Shown here piece after piece: positions 11,588 through 23,384 of a stretch of 64,000 bases of DNA (position 1 is its first letter; the number at the start of each line of letters is the position of its first letter). The notes under the pieces were generated by a model that worked only from the letters and a program-made list of their open reading frames with translations, was not told where the DNA came from and did no database searches. The translations under genes were made by a program, and so were the position numbers. Source of the stretch: Onchocerca volvulus (Eukaryota; Nematoda; Chromadorea; Rhabditida; Onchocercidae); contig HG738138.1 of the NCBI GenBank assembly GCA_000499405.2, positions 22,969,097 to 23,033,096 on the forward strand. The letters are read 5' to 3'.

Positions 11588-12730
11588 GTATGAACGAATA
11601 GTATAATTAAACAATCTGTATAATATGATTGCTCAAATTAATTAACTTTACACTATTGCTGAATGTGCAATTTTGCATTTTTCACTTTCAAATAATAAAA
11701 TAGAAAAGCGCTGAATTTGATGAGCTTATCTATTTTTCAACATTTTTTCACATCAATTCTGAATAGGCAAATTCAATGATTATTGATAGCTTTTAAAGCC
11801 AATTATTTAATACTTAATTGAGCATCATTCGAACATTTTGACACATTCATCTTTTACTTCGATTTTTTTGCAATTCACTTTTTTAGGACAAAATGAACTG
11901 ATGGGCTGGTCGATTTTGAATTAGTCCACAAATTTTTGCTCTGATAGCGCCAAGTGAACTGTCATATAAATGCAAAGTCACTTTATGAGCAAAGAATTCG
12001 TTTCTTCAAATAGTTCAGTGCCATATGTCAAGTACAAATAGTTTATGGAAGATTTGTTTCTGTCGGAGATTTGATTAGTTTTTATAGGAGATAAGTTTTT
12101 AATTAGCTTTTATGGGAAATTTGATCTATTCCAGTTGGATTTTTCTGAAAATATAACCAGAATCAACTGTCGATTATTATTCAATTTCGGTAAATATATG
12201 CTCGTCAAAATACATTTGTATCTCAATTGATATTACCCAAAATAAAAAATTTTTTCAGATTTTACTGATTACTTTTTTAAAAGTTCCATTACAGTAATCG
12301 AAAAAAAGCGAAATATGAAATTGCTGTATCTCAGTGCTTGATATTTTAACTTATAAAAGCAGTTCGCGCAGCTGAAATAGTTATGCTTCTTGAATCACTT
12401 CTGTTTTCAGTCAAATGTCAAAGCTTACTTATATTGATGTAGTATAGCTATATTTTCAATTTTGATATTGAGAATATTCATGAAGGAAAAGTCTTAATCA
12501 TTAATTCTTGTCATTTTTCTCCTTTCTCGGTAACATACTGCACTTCAATCAACAAGTGAACTGTATTGAATTTTGAGTTAGAGTGATCATCAAACAATTA
12601 TAAACATCGACGATGAGATATTTTCATTTTATGAAAGTTAAAACTAACATTTGATAAGAAAATCTCTTTGTATTTCTCAGATTTTCGATCTTTTTTCTTG
12701 TTTAATCCCCTTCATTTTTCTTCCTACCAG

Positions 12731-13784
12731 AAGATGTGAAAAAAAAGAATGTTGATGTGAAAATTCAGTGGAGACACTCAACTCAGCTTCTCAAGATTTC
12801 TGGAATATTGAAGACGATGAAAAGCGAATTTGAAAAATTAATTGCAAAAAAAATTCCTCTACTTATACTAGTATTGAGAAATAAAGTGATTTTCTCGAAT
12901 TCTTGCATTGTTATTCATTTTTTCTATTTTTTCTAGGCCTTGTTTTTTTACATCCTCAAAGAATAAATTAACTCTCCCCAGTCATTTATATTTCTAATTC
13001 TAAAGCTGGACAAAAAAAAAAACAAAATAATGTTACGAAGATTCCGAGATACAAAAAGATTTTGAGAAAAAATGGAAGCGCAAAAGCGGAAATATAAAAA
13101 TTCTGTTCATAAATTTTCAGGAGAATAAAGGATTTTTCGCAATATATTCAGATATATTGAATAATTCTAATAAAACGGGCCATTAATTATGCTCCGATCG
13201 ATGATTCAATTCTTTTTTTAGAAAGATATTGGATCAATGGGTTTCTATCAATTCGGTTTGAATGTGATTTGAAGTAAATTGAGCAGAATTAATATGCTCA
13301 TTATTTTGTCCCAATTAGATATCAAAATTAGTATAACAAAGTAGCATAATTTTATAAGTGATCGGTTTAGAATATTTGCTTAATCATACATTTTGTAATT
13401 GACATTTTTACCGGAAACTTCCATCAATTCGTATCACGTACTGTCTTTTAACTTTTGCTTTACAATTCTCATTAAATTTCAAGAAAGAATGGCAATTTGT
13501 GGGAGGCTGATTTTGATACTTAATCTCCGCATGAACGCTTGAATCACCGATCGTTTCGTTAGCGTTAACATGCGAAGTGATAATTTAGAACATATCACTG
13601 AAGAGGGTCCATTTTAACTTCTTATCATCGCAACTTGAGAATTTTCTAGTAGAATTCCGTTCCCACTAATAATGAGACAGAAGCGGTGATATTCCGACTT
13701 TTGAAATACTTCGAACGACCTCATTTTGTTGATCCACATCGATTAACTGCTGGAAGTTTGAATAACAGATCCAATGCGAAATAA
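12731..13784 (+). CDS. 3' part of an unrecognised gene (two candidate exons)
   Basis: Candidate exon 12731-12870 follows a good acceptor (TTCTTCCTACCAG) and ends at CTA|GTATTG in phase 0. It reads NVDVKIQWRHSTQLLK and later MKSEFEKLIAKKIP, which is an amphipathic-looking helix. Candidate terminal exon 13653-13784 follows ATTTTCTAGTAG, starts in phase 0 and ends with TAA. It reads ETEAVIFRLLKYFERPHF and LTAGSLNNRSNAK. The phases agree, and codon use looks more coding than the surroundings. The 5' exons were not found, and another coding-like stretch (13570-13618) may belong between the two. I do not recognise the family. Confidence 0.35.
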
Positions 13785-16143
13785 GTACTTAATATGGAAG
13801 AATTTTTAAAGACAACAAATCCTTTACAATTTTTTTATCTCCGAAATTAATTAAACCAATATTTTAATAATGTATTTGAGATGAATTCGTTTTTTTTCAC
13901 TTTCGAATTCAAATAAAATTTAATTCGTAGATGAAAGTTAAAGTATTGTTGTACCATTTCTTAACATAAATCTTAATTTTAAAATGCAACAAGTGCATAC
14001 TTTCCTTGTTATTCCATATTGATTCTTCTGTCATGTGAATATACGGTTATATAAGTATATGAAAATGAGATGACTGAACTTTCTACCAATTGGTTTGACA
14101 TTTTCACTTCGGTTTGCTTGAAAAATAAGATTTTTGGCTATTCTTGTCGCCATAAATAATTCAGAAATAGTCTTTCATAAGCACAAGAACGATTCATTTT
14201 ATAAAAAGTTATTAATTATCTCATCAAAAGTTATAAGTTTGATTCTCATTAACAACTATTCCCGATTATTACAAACTCTTTCTAAAAATTAATTTTATAA
14301 CCTAAAACTTTCGTTCACTATCATCTTCAACAATCTAATTTTGTGACAGATCAAAAGAATTATATCACTGATATAATTACGGTGATCCAAATATACATCG
14401 CTTAACTCCCATTTCTACCGCTCATTATTGATAATAACATTCTACTTATTTGTTTCTCTCATAAAGGTCATTTTAGACTACTCCGACAATTTTCATTGTC
14501 TATCCTCCATTTAATATGACATATTTGCCAAGTACTTTTTCATTCATTATTAAGAAGGATGATAAAATAAGATGGCTCTTAGTTCAATAAAAATCAATGA
14601 AAGTTCAAATTCTGTTCATCAAAAGTTTCCTTTGGCTAAAATGGATAATAACTAATAATTAATTACAAACTGACAGTTAATCAGTAACTGATATCAATAA
14701 CTAACTTATAATTAATCAATAATAACTGATAGTAATTAACAGTGCGGAGACGAAACAAAAGAAATATACATCATTTAACCAATATTAGGCTTGCATTTGC
14801 ATATATTTTATATTCTTATGATTTGGATGGCTAAGATTGTCCAGATGCAATATAGATGATGCAGATTTACACACGAACTAATCAATAGTTTGATCGATCT
14901 CATAATCTTCCTTTATATTTCAAATAAAGAATAAATTATTTTACAATTACGATAGGTAATTTCATTCATTCAAATAATAAATTTTATTCATTCGAATAAT
15001 TTCATTCAATCGTCCATTCAATAACAAAGGTTAACATTTCCTGAAAGATTCAAGTAGAAATGGATGATGAAACGTTCATCTCTATTACAGAAGTTTTACT
15101 TATAAATATTTGTCACATATCTATGAAGCGAATGTATTTCTGAATAGATATGCTAAAGCAGTTATTCAAGTTAGCAAAAATAACTAATTTAAAAAATAAA
15201 ATTTTTGTCTGAAACTCATATTTTCAAGCATCCCAGCAATTGAAATGAACAAACAGTATGTCATTCGCTTGGCTATTTTTAAATTAAAAATTAAATAATA
15301 ACCACAATAGGTATGCATTGTGAATCGATGGATAAATTAAGATAAGTCATTAAAACAGTGGAAACTTCTCATTACTTACTAAGCATTTTTGGAATGAGTA
15401 GTACTTACTGATAAAGGTTTTTTTATAAGTAAAGCCACTGATCTACAAGAGATGTTAGTGAGATATAAATATTCTATCCAATTTGTCAGCATTATAATAA
15501 TATCGGTCAATTTAACATTTTATAACTTTAACTGTCACTAAGCAAACAAACATCTTTCACTTTTAACAATATAGAAATGTTTCATTTCTAACTTTTTAGC
15601 ATTCAATAATACGAATGGATAATAATATTATATTCCAGGATTGTTACTTTCATTTTCCTTTTTTTTTTTCTTTGTCATTCTTCGTACAAACAAACAATTT
15701 ATGTTTACCTGTCTATTACACTTTTAGTGAAATGATCATTTCAAATAAGAAAAAGTCACTGACACAACAATTTAATGTTTTTGCTGTTACAAAAAATAAT
15801 AGATTATGCAGCAGTTTAATGGATATTTATTTTACGACAGTTTACATTTGCTAAACTTTCTTTTCAATTCTTTCATTTTTATTCAATTTGTAAAGTTGTT
15901 ATTTGTAATCTTTTCAATTTCAGGATAAATTATGTGCTAAAGAAATTGACACTTCTTAATGAAACAAAATTCTTAATGAAAACGTTATGTTTTTGCTGTC
16001 GCTATATTCAAGCGATCTGATGCTCAGAACACTTTTTTAATTTTTTTTTTTTTTTTTTGCATTAAGCTTTTGAAATTAGTTTCCAGTAAAATCGATTTGC
16101 GAATCTTTTATGATTAAAATCAGATGATCGAGTAATATAATTT
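13785..16143. other. AT-rich region without a supported gene
   Basis: I see only AT-rich sequence with short internal repetitions, for example ATAACTAAT/AATTAAT motifs at 14640-14740 and ATTCATTC motifs at 14960-15030. The stop-free stretch at 15615-15854 has no coding character. Confidence 0.45.
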
Positions 16144-16320
16144 ATGGAGGACCACTCAGAAATTGAATATATCCAGGATCAGCAAAGATCGTTTTTTGAT
16201 TATCAACTAAGAACTGCAAGGTCAACGATTCAATGGAATTGGGAGAAAGACATGAGAAAGTTGAATATTGCTGTATCAAAATTAAAAAATATGAAGACTG
16301 AACTAATGTTGATTCAATGA
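16144..16320 (+). CDS. Small ORF of 58 residues, unknown
   Basis: ATG at 16144 runs to TGA at 16318. The product starts MEDHSEIEYIQDQQ and contains QWNWEKDMRKL and VSKLKNMKTELM, so it is charged and helical in appearance, with two Trp and little of the Lys/Asn/Phe/Ile monotony of random AT-rich frames. It has no signal peptide. It could be a single-exon small gene or one exon of a larger one; no neighbouring exon could be joined with confidence. It lies 220 bases from a strong hairpin. Confidence 0.33.
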   Translation: MEDHSEIEYIQDQQRSFFDYQLRTARSTIQWNWEKDMRKLNIAVSKLKNMKTELMLIQ

Positions 16321-16538
16321 TTAATCAACCTTATCCTCATGAAAATAATGATCAATCTTCCGAAATACTTTCGATAAAGGCACTCAATTTCTATCGATAC
16401 AAAAACTTTGGAAATAACGAAAAATCATATGAATGAATTTTTCCCTATAAAAAACTTCGCTGTTCTGTTTTCGTACAGGTGAAAAAGTATTTTAGCAGAG
16501 ACATAATGAGAAATTGAAAGATAGACAGAATGAGAAGT

Positions 16539-16593
16539 TGAAGTATTCTCGAAGTATTTTATACTTACATGAAAATACTTCGAGAATACTTCA
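16539..16593. repeat. Perfect inverted repeat, 22-bp arms with 11-nt loop
   Basis: The left arm 16539-16560 and right arm 16572-16593 are exact reverse complements (core GAAGTATTCTCGAAG), separated by ATACTTACATG. The arm is itself partly repetitive (GAAGTATT twice). The transcript would form a long stable hairpin on either strand. Confidence 0.9.
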
Positions 16594-17734
16594 TACTTAT
16601 ACCAATGATTTTGCCATCTGGCAAATTTCAAAATTAATGTTGTGAAAATTTCCAACGATGGATTGTTCAAGTCACTTATTCCTGAAACGAATTATTCATT
16701 TCTTTTCACTTTGTACGAAAGAAAATAAGTGATTCGTTTTGTCTTTTATTTGCATTTTTAATAGAATCCTTATTTACATTTGTTCAATAAAAAAGATATC
16801 AAACACTGAAGAAAAAATTACCCTATCACTATTTTAGCCTTGCAAATACCGATGTACTAGATTTATTTTGAGTCAAACGTTCTGGTAGGTGAGCAAAATC
16901 AATTTTAAACTTATTCTTTGAATTAATAAATGATACTTATTTTTCCGTTCTTGAAAATCTTCTTAGTTCCTAAGTTTAAAACATTGTGTCTGTTTACAAT
17001 GATAAATTTTCCAAATTTTCAAGTTTTTTGTTATGTACTTATTTGATAAATTAAAAAGACTGTTGTCTATCTCAGACGAATTCTACTATTCATTGTTCAT
17101 CTCCACACACCTCATTCGGTACTTTCAGACTTATTTGATATAAGAAGTGACAGATTGTATTCAGTTGAAGGAAAAAAAATTGAAATGGGAAAAATCTCAT
17201 AAGTTTGATCTACTTGACATTCACTTTTCCGTAACTTAATTTGATCTTTTTCTGCGATTATTCTTATTGACAGGTTAGCTTTAATGCTTTCAACATTTGT
17301 CAAAATACCATGCCAATGGGTCCGTCTGATTGTGTACTATATCGTATGGATAGATACAAACAGTCATACATTATCCTGATGTGTGCGATAATCGCTGGTG
17401 TATAAATAATGATTATGCATGAGCAGGATGGTTTTTGACTCGTTGTGCACATTTCCACATGTATAATCCGTAATACGCATGCATTCACTCATCTTTAATG
17501 CTTCTTGACTTTTTTTTTTTTTAATTTCCTAAAATCTTTTCAATATGCATTATTAAGCTTAAATTGTTCGAATTAGCACTAAATTTAATAAATAGTAAGG
17601 GGAAAGGAATCTTTCATTTGTAAGTCTCTACGAGTGACAAAGGAAAGAATAAACTTAGTGATCAATTCACCTGGATATTCTTTAATAACTGTTTGTAACA
17701 TAGACGAAGAATTACTGTTCCATCAATCAATTAA

Positions 17735-18132
17735 CAAGTAATTATCGATAGAAATGGTGTTCCTGAGGGTCCAGAAATTGCTTCTTGGCTTATTATGAAT
17801 TTGGAAACCACTAGACTATCTAGACAAATTGATCACTCAGTTATTCTTTCTTTCGTTGCTCGTATGAATACTGCTCAACTGAGTTATTAGATTGTTGCTA
17901 CTGCTGTGTTGTTTTGACCTCCGAACTGTTGCTATTGCTGTGTCGGTATAAGAACTCTGAACTTGGAACTTTCACATATAAGTTTACCTTATGTGAACTT
18001 GCAAAGCTGAAACTTAAAGAAATTGATGGAAGGACACTAATAGGAGTGGAGTTTGCGATTAATTTCATTAATGCGAGAAAACTCACAGGCCTGAGCACTG
18101 TGAAGATTGATAGATTAAGAGCTCTTTTATGA
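17735..18132 (+). pseudogene. Frame-broken coding-like remnant, unknown family
   Basis: Two coding-like frames overlap on the plus strand. The first (17735-17890) reads DRNGVPEGPEIASWLIMN and RQIDHSVILSFVARMN and ends at TAG. The second is open from 17833 and ends at TGA 18130-18132; it reads KNSELGTFTYKFTLCELAK and IGVEFAINFINARKLTGLS. A single frame change in the overlap (17833-17890) would fuse them, which suggests a decayed gene or mobile-element ORF. A spliced gene with an unseen intron is an alternative. No family was recognised. Confidence 0.35.
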
Positions 18133-20663
18133 TTCGGTGGTTAATGGTGCATAGATGTTTTCAATGAATATATGTATGCGACAGATTTTCTTTTCTTTTC
18201 TCATATTCACTTTGCAAATCATTTGAGAAAGTAGCCGTACAAATGAAATAATTAGTAATTTTTGTAATGAAATAATTAGTAAAAATAATTAGTAAAAACT
18301 CGAACTTTCTTTAAAAAAATGTAATTCAAACTATTCTATGCTACAATTATGCCCCACGGATTTTCCAGAAGTGATGACAAATATTCACCACCTGTCTTAC
18401 AACCATCTTTCTGCTTCTTTTTATTCTCTCTTCATTTCTGCTTTTAATATTCAATTTTGTTTACACTCATTGTGTTCGACACAGATTATTATCAAAATAT
18501 ATTTCAAATGCTTTTCAAATTTTCAAATTCATTTATCATTAGACAATTTGAATTTTCACATTTTGACCTCATTTTGCTGTTTTTGTTGTTAGATTTTTTT
18601 GATGAAAAACATTCTAAGCGATAAAATCAAGCTTATGTCATTCAGCGAATTGTTCTAATTATTTGCAAAATCATATGTCTTTTTCGCTTGAAGTTCATCT
18701 ACCTATCATTTGAAACACCTTTCTTTCATCTATTTTTTTTAATAAATTTTTTTAAATGTATTTATTTCGATAACATTTGTTTTGATTCCTTTCATTAATC
18801 AAAATATCTGTTACTTGATCCGCTGCTTTACTGTTTTACATTTATGAAATATTTCGCTTTTAGAATGAGATTTGCCAACGAGTCGAGATAAAAAAAAAAG
18901 AAAAAAAAGAGAGAAAAAAAAAATATTAGTTTATCATCTATGCGATAATGGAGAAAACCGGGATTTTAAAATACTCTGATATTAATGCGCTAATCTTAAT
19001 TTACCACGGAAAATGAATTTTATCTCAAAATTTTAGTATTTTCTTGAGAATACATTTAAAATTTGGTTTTTATTTCATGCTTGAGAAAGTTGAATATTTG
19101 ATTGATAAAAGCGTAGTTGGCTTGAAGTCATATTAAATATTAAATAATGCTGAAGAGTAGATGCAAAGCAAGATGATAGGATTGAAAACAGACTTCGTTT
19201 CATAAGTTTCATTCAAATGTTGTTTATTTAAAAATTTGTTGCTCGTTGTAATTTGGTTGTTGTAATTTTATTGTCTTGCTCCCTTCAAACATTTTCATAT
19301 TCTCGTGAATGTTGAGAAATATTTTCTTAACCAAATTATAAAACTATTTTCGTACGGCGTGTTAACTTCGCAAAGTGACAATTTTGCGGATTTTTTTTAC
19401 AATTTATGTCAATTAGTGTTTTATGTCAACTTTATTTCATCGGAATTAAAGAAACTAAAAATCGAAGAAAGCGAAGGAATTTTTTTTCATGCTAATAAAT
19501 AGCAAAAAATTTCGCAAAAAAAATTTTCTTGGTTACGTCAGCAATAGCTAATTAATATTTAAGCATTATAATTGAAATTATTATACCAAGAGTTGATAAT
19601 CCACTCTAATCTAAGAATGAATCGATAGTTTGACGATCAGTATCGTGATGTTCTTCAGCTTTCCTATTTATGGAAGTTATCTATAGATATGAAAACTGCT
19701 GACAGTTCGATTTTTTTCTTTTTCTTAAATTTAAAGAAAGCATAATGAAACTCTTTTTAGTGAATTTTTGGTTGGAATTTTTTAAATAATATCAATTCTA
19801 AGCATATATAATTACTTGTTATGATCCAAATACTAAATTGTTATAATATAAGCAAGAAATATGGCAGTACTCAAAGAAAATAACAAATTTTTTGGCTAAC
19901 TGATTTTTGAGTTTTGAAAAATTGGAAGCATTCATAACTTAGATTTTTGAAAATCAACATTCAATGCTTCAGCTCTAATGGTATGTTAAGTTATACTATC
20001 ACTATCAAATTCATGTTTATTTACAATGCTCAGTTTCAATCTTCCACTTATTTCTAGTGACAGCAAAATTGTCAAACCTAAAAAACTATTATCGAAGATC
20101 TAACATGCTTTAAATATGAGCACATAAATATACTTCTAATCTTATTCCAATAATATTTTTTCCTTCCTGTATCTATCTTCTCTGACTACTCATAAATAAT
20201 TGGATTATCGGAATGAAGATTATCAGAATTTCTAAATGATAACTTTATCAAATGATAACGGTGATAAAAAACAGATGGCCTGAACAAGTGATTTTTCTCA
20301 CTTAATCGTAAAATTATGTATAATTTTTGCATTTTAAACTTTAGTAGTTGTTCGAATTGTATTCTGTTGATTGTTTATTAGCCTTTTCGTTTTAACAATT
20401 ACAGTGTTAATAGATAGATATACTTTCATTTGGCGTAATTTTTATTCTTTTCTATCCTTTCCAACTACAACTGACCATATAGTTATGCTTTAAGCCGCAA
20501 TTTTAGACAGCTGACTTCTAGACATTATCACTCATTTTATTTGTTGTTTAGCATACTGAAATATTCCATCATCAATCTTTTGCAAAATTCCCATACTAAC
20601 CACGATTGGTTTTCTTCTTCCCTTCGTTATCACTATTCTCGTTATTCCTGGTGCTATCATTGT

Positions 20664-20714
20664 TACTATTATTATTAATATTATTATTACTATTATTATT
20701 ATTATTATTATTGC

Positions 20715-20793
<79 letters not shown>

Positions 20794-20794
20794 G
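20664..20794. repeat. Trinucleotide microsatellite (ATT)n then (TGT)n
   Basis: An imperfect ATT tract (20664-20713) passes directly into about 26 uninterrupted TGT units (20715-20794). In one frame it produces a long Leu run, which is a repeat artefact and not a protein. Confidence 0.95.
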
Positions 20795-23363
20795 CTATTG
20801 CTATCTCTCTGTTACTGCTGCAATTATCAACAACCTTCGTTATTCTTAATCTTTTATCATTCGTTGTAAGATTATTTAAAATTAAATTTATTTTAAATAT
20901 TTAAATAAAACGATGAAATCGATTTAATGCAATAGAAATAGAAGCTTTAAATTATTTAGCTTCCTGTTCTCATTCTCAAATATAACAGGCCTTTACTAAG
21001 CAGTTTTCATTTTTAATCAAACATTTATTTTCTATTCAATTAAAAATCGACGTTTTATTAAAAAGGAAATTGTTTTTTTGTTGATTTCTGGGAGATTATG
21101 GAATGATTTGATGATATGATTGTTGCTCCAAGAACTGAAAACTAGTTTAACGCTCAACAAAGGGTCAGAAGAGAAATGGTGGATAATGTTTGTTCTTAAT
21201 CAAATCAGCGACTTTTTGCAATCAGATCATGACATTCTTTTTTTTCCTTTCTCCATAGTCACAATAATTTATTGAAAAAAAGGGCAATCTTTTATCTTAA
21301 TTTCACCAAGTTTATTAATATTTAATTTCAAATTTCTTTCCTTTTCTTTTCATCTATTAATCATCTATCTGTTCAGGTTCTCATATATTACAATTATAAA
21401 CAACTTGTTAATACTTGTTAATGCTGCTACAGTTTACAGAATCGAAATCGAGAGTATAATATTAATCCCTTGATTAAACCTTTTACCATCTTTCATAATG
21501 CCCAGAGCTTTCCAACTTTTCTACATCATTTCTATTTGTTTAGCTTTTTAAAATCTAATCCTATCGTTTTCCAATCGCATTTCTTTTCTCATTGATTTGG
21601 TCGTGATCGAGAATGTATACTAAATGTTTTATCCATTTTCATTCATACAAACAATGATATTTTATTGAATTTTAAATGTCTCTAATTAAACATAAATTAA
21701 TCAACAAATCTGAAGTAAACATATCAGACATATTCATCAATTAATTGCTATCAAGTTGTCTAAAAGATGCTCAAAAATTGATGAATGAAAGGATTGCATA
21801 GATGAGATGATTGGAATGATAGCAAAAGTTATCCAAGCTATAACGACTAATGTTTTTAAGCAAGAACTATTAGTTTGAATTATTTCACAATCGCCGCTCA
21901 TTTCGATCCAATCGCCGATTTCTTTTGAATAGCAAAGGATGGTATTAGGCGTATTACATTATGAATGAATAATTGTCAACATTTTTGCAACTGTTCCATT
22001 TTAAAGCATCTTTCTTTTCATTTTCAAAAATGCCGATATGATTGAGAGGAGCAGACTGAACCTGTCGAATGCTTTTCGAATGCTTATCAGGCTGTAATGT
22101 TTTCTCTCTCTGATCTGATCTGATCTGATAGGAATGATTAGTGATAGAATGAATGCTCTCTCCTTTTTTCTCTCTTTCTCAACTGGAATATTTTGAATAA
22201 TTTTCTAAGGTTGTCGACTTGTCGGAATAGCCATCTTCTCTAAGCTTAACCCTTCCCTGATCGCTTCTTCCGCAAATTTTTGTAAAAAAAGGTGCATTTT
22301 GATTAAATGACAAAGGCATGAATCATCGCTAACATATTCAACTATTCCATTTCTTTGCTAACATATGACACCTTAAGTTCTATTTCATTTCTAAACTGTA
22401 AAAAGATTTTCACTAAAGCAATCAACCATCCATCCATCCCGTTTAACTATTCACTCAAAATAGTCCGATATTTTAGTTACACACAGAATCTGTCATGACA
22501 GAAGTGATGGAATGACCTTGTAACCTTTATACGTATTCTTGAAGTGTGCTTCATCAAAATTTCCCACTCTTTAGAGGACGTCGCTAGGAAGGGTTCAATC
22601 CAAGGTCATGCCTTTACATTCCTTTTTAAACAACAATACAATGAACTATCATGCTGCGGTTCTTTTTGCTCAAATATATTGATCTTATGCAAACATTATT
22701 ATCATTTTCTTAATTTAAGAAATATAAGAAATATTTTTTCTATCAACTTTTCTTCCAAGATGGAATTAGGCTATCAAGAATCCTTGAGAAAGAAATCCAT
22801 AAAATTTCAGAATTGCAAATTATATTTATTTATTTATCTTCAAAAATATACCTGCCTAAATTATTTTCATTTATTTTTTCCAAATAAAAACTTGGAATGA
22901 AAAAGCGAATACATATTAAACCATTATTTATGTTAATTTATTAAGAAAATGCTAGAAAATTCTTGGCAGATGATGTAACTTAGTGCAATTTTGAATTATT
23001 CCCCACAGATTTTGAAATCATAATCATTCTTCAGAAACCATGCAAATAGGAGATTAGGAATATCTCGTTTTTCGGAATCAATCAGGCTTAAACCATTCTT
23101 TAAACATCGATTTAAAATTCAAGAAATTCCCATAAATTATAAAACAAATTAAATAAGCAAAATTAATTTGTTTTAAAGCTCTATCTCCTTTTTACATGAT
23201 ATATAGATAACAAAAGGTTGTGCTATCAAGATATTTAATGCATCGAATTTTAACCTTTCGAAAAGAAGTTCACAAATTTTATTGTGGAATTATTATACTA
23301 CTCAGAAATTGAATAATTGTTTGTATTTTAATGAATTGAATTTTCTTGTTTCCTTTCACCAAA

Positions 23364-23384
23364 CTCTCTCTCTCTCTCTCTCTC
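23364..23384. repeat. (CT)n dinucleotide microsatellite
   Basis: Uninterrupted CT units. Confidence 0.95.

Noticed and set aside
20606..20869. 87-codon Leu-rich frame
   Set aside because: Produced by the (TGT)n microsatellite; no coding features outside it.
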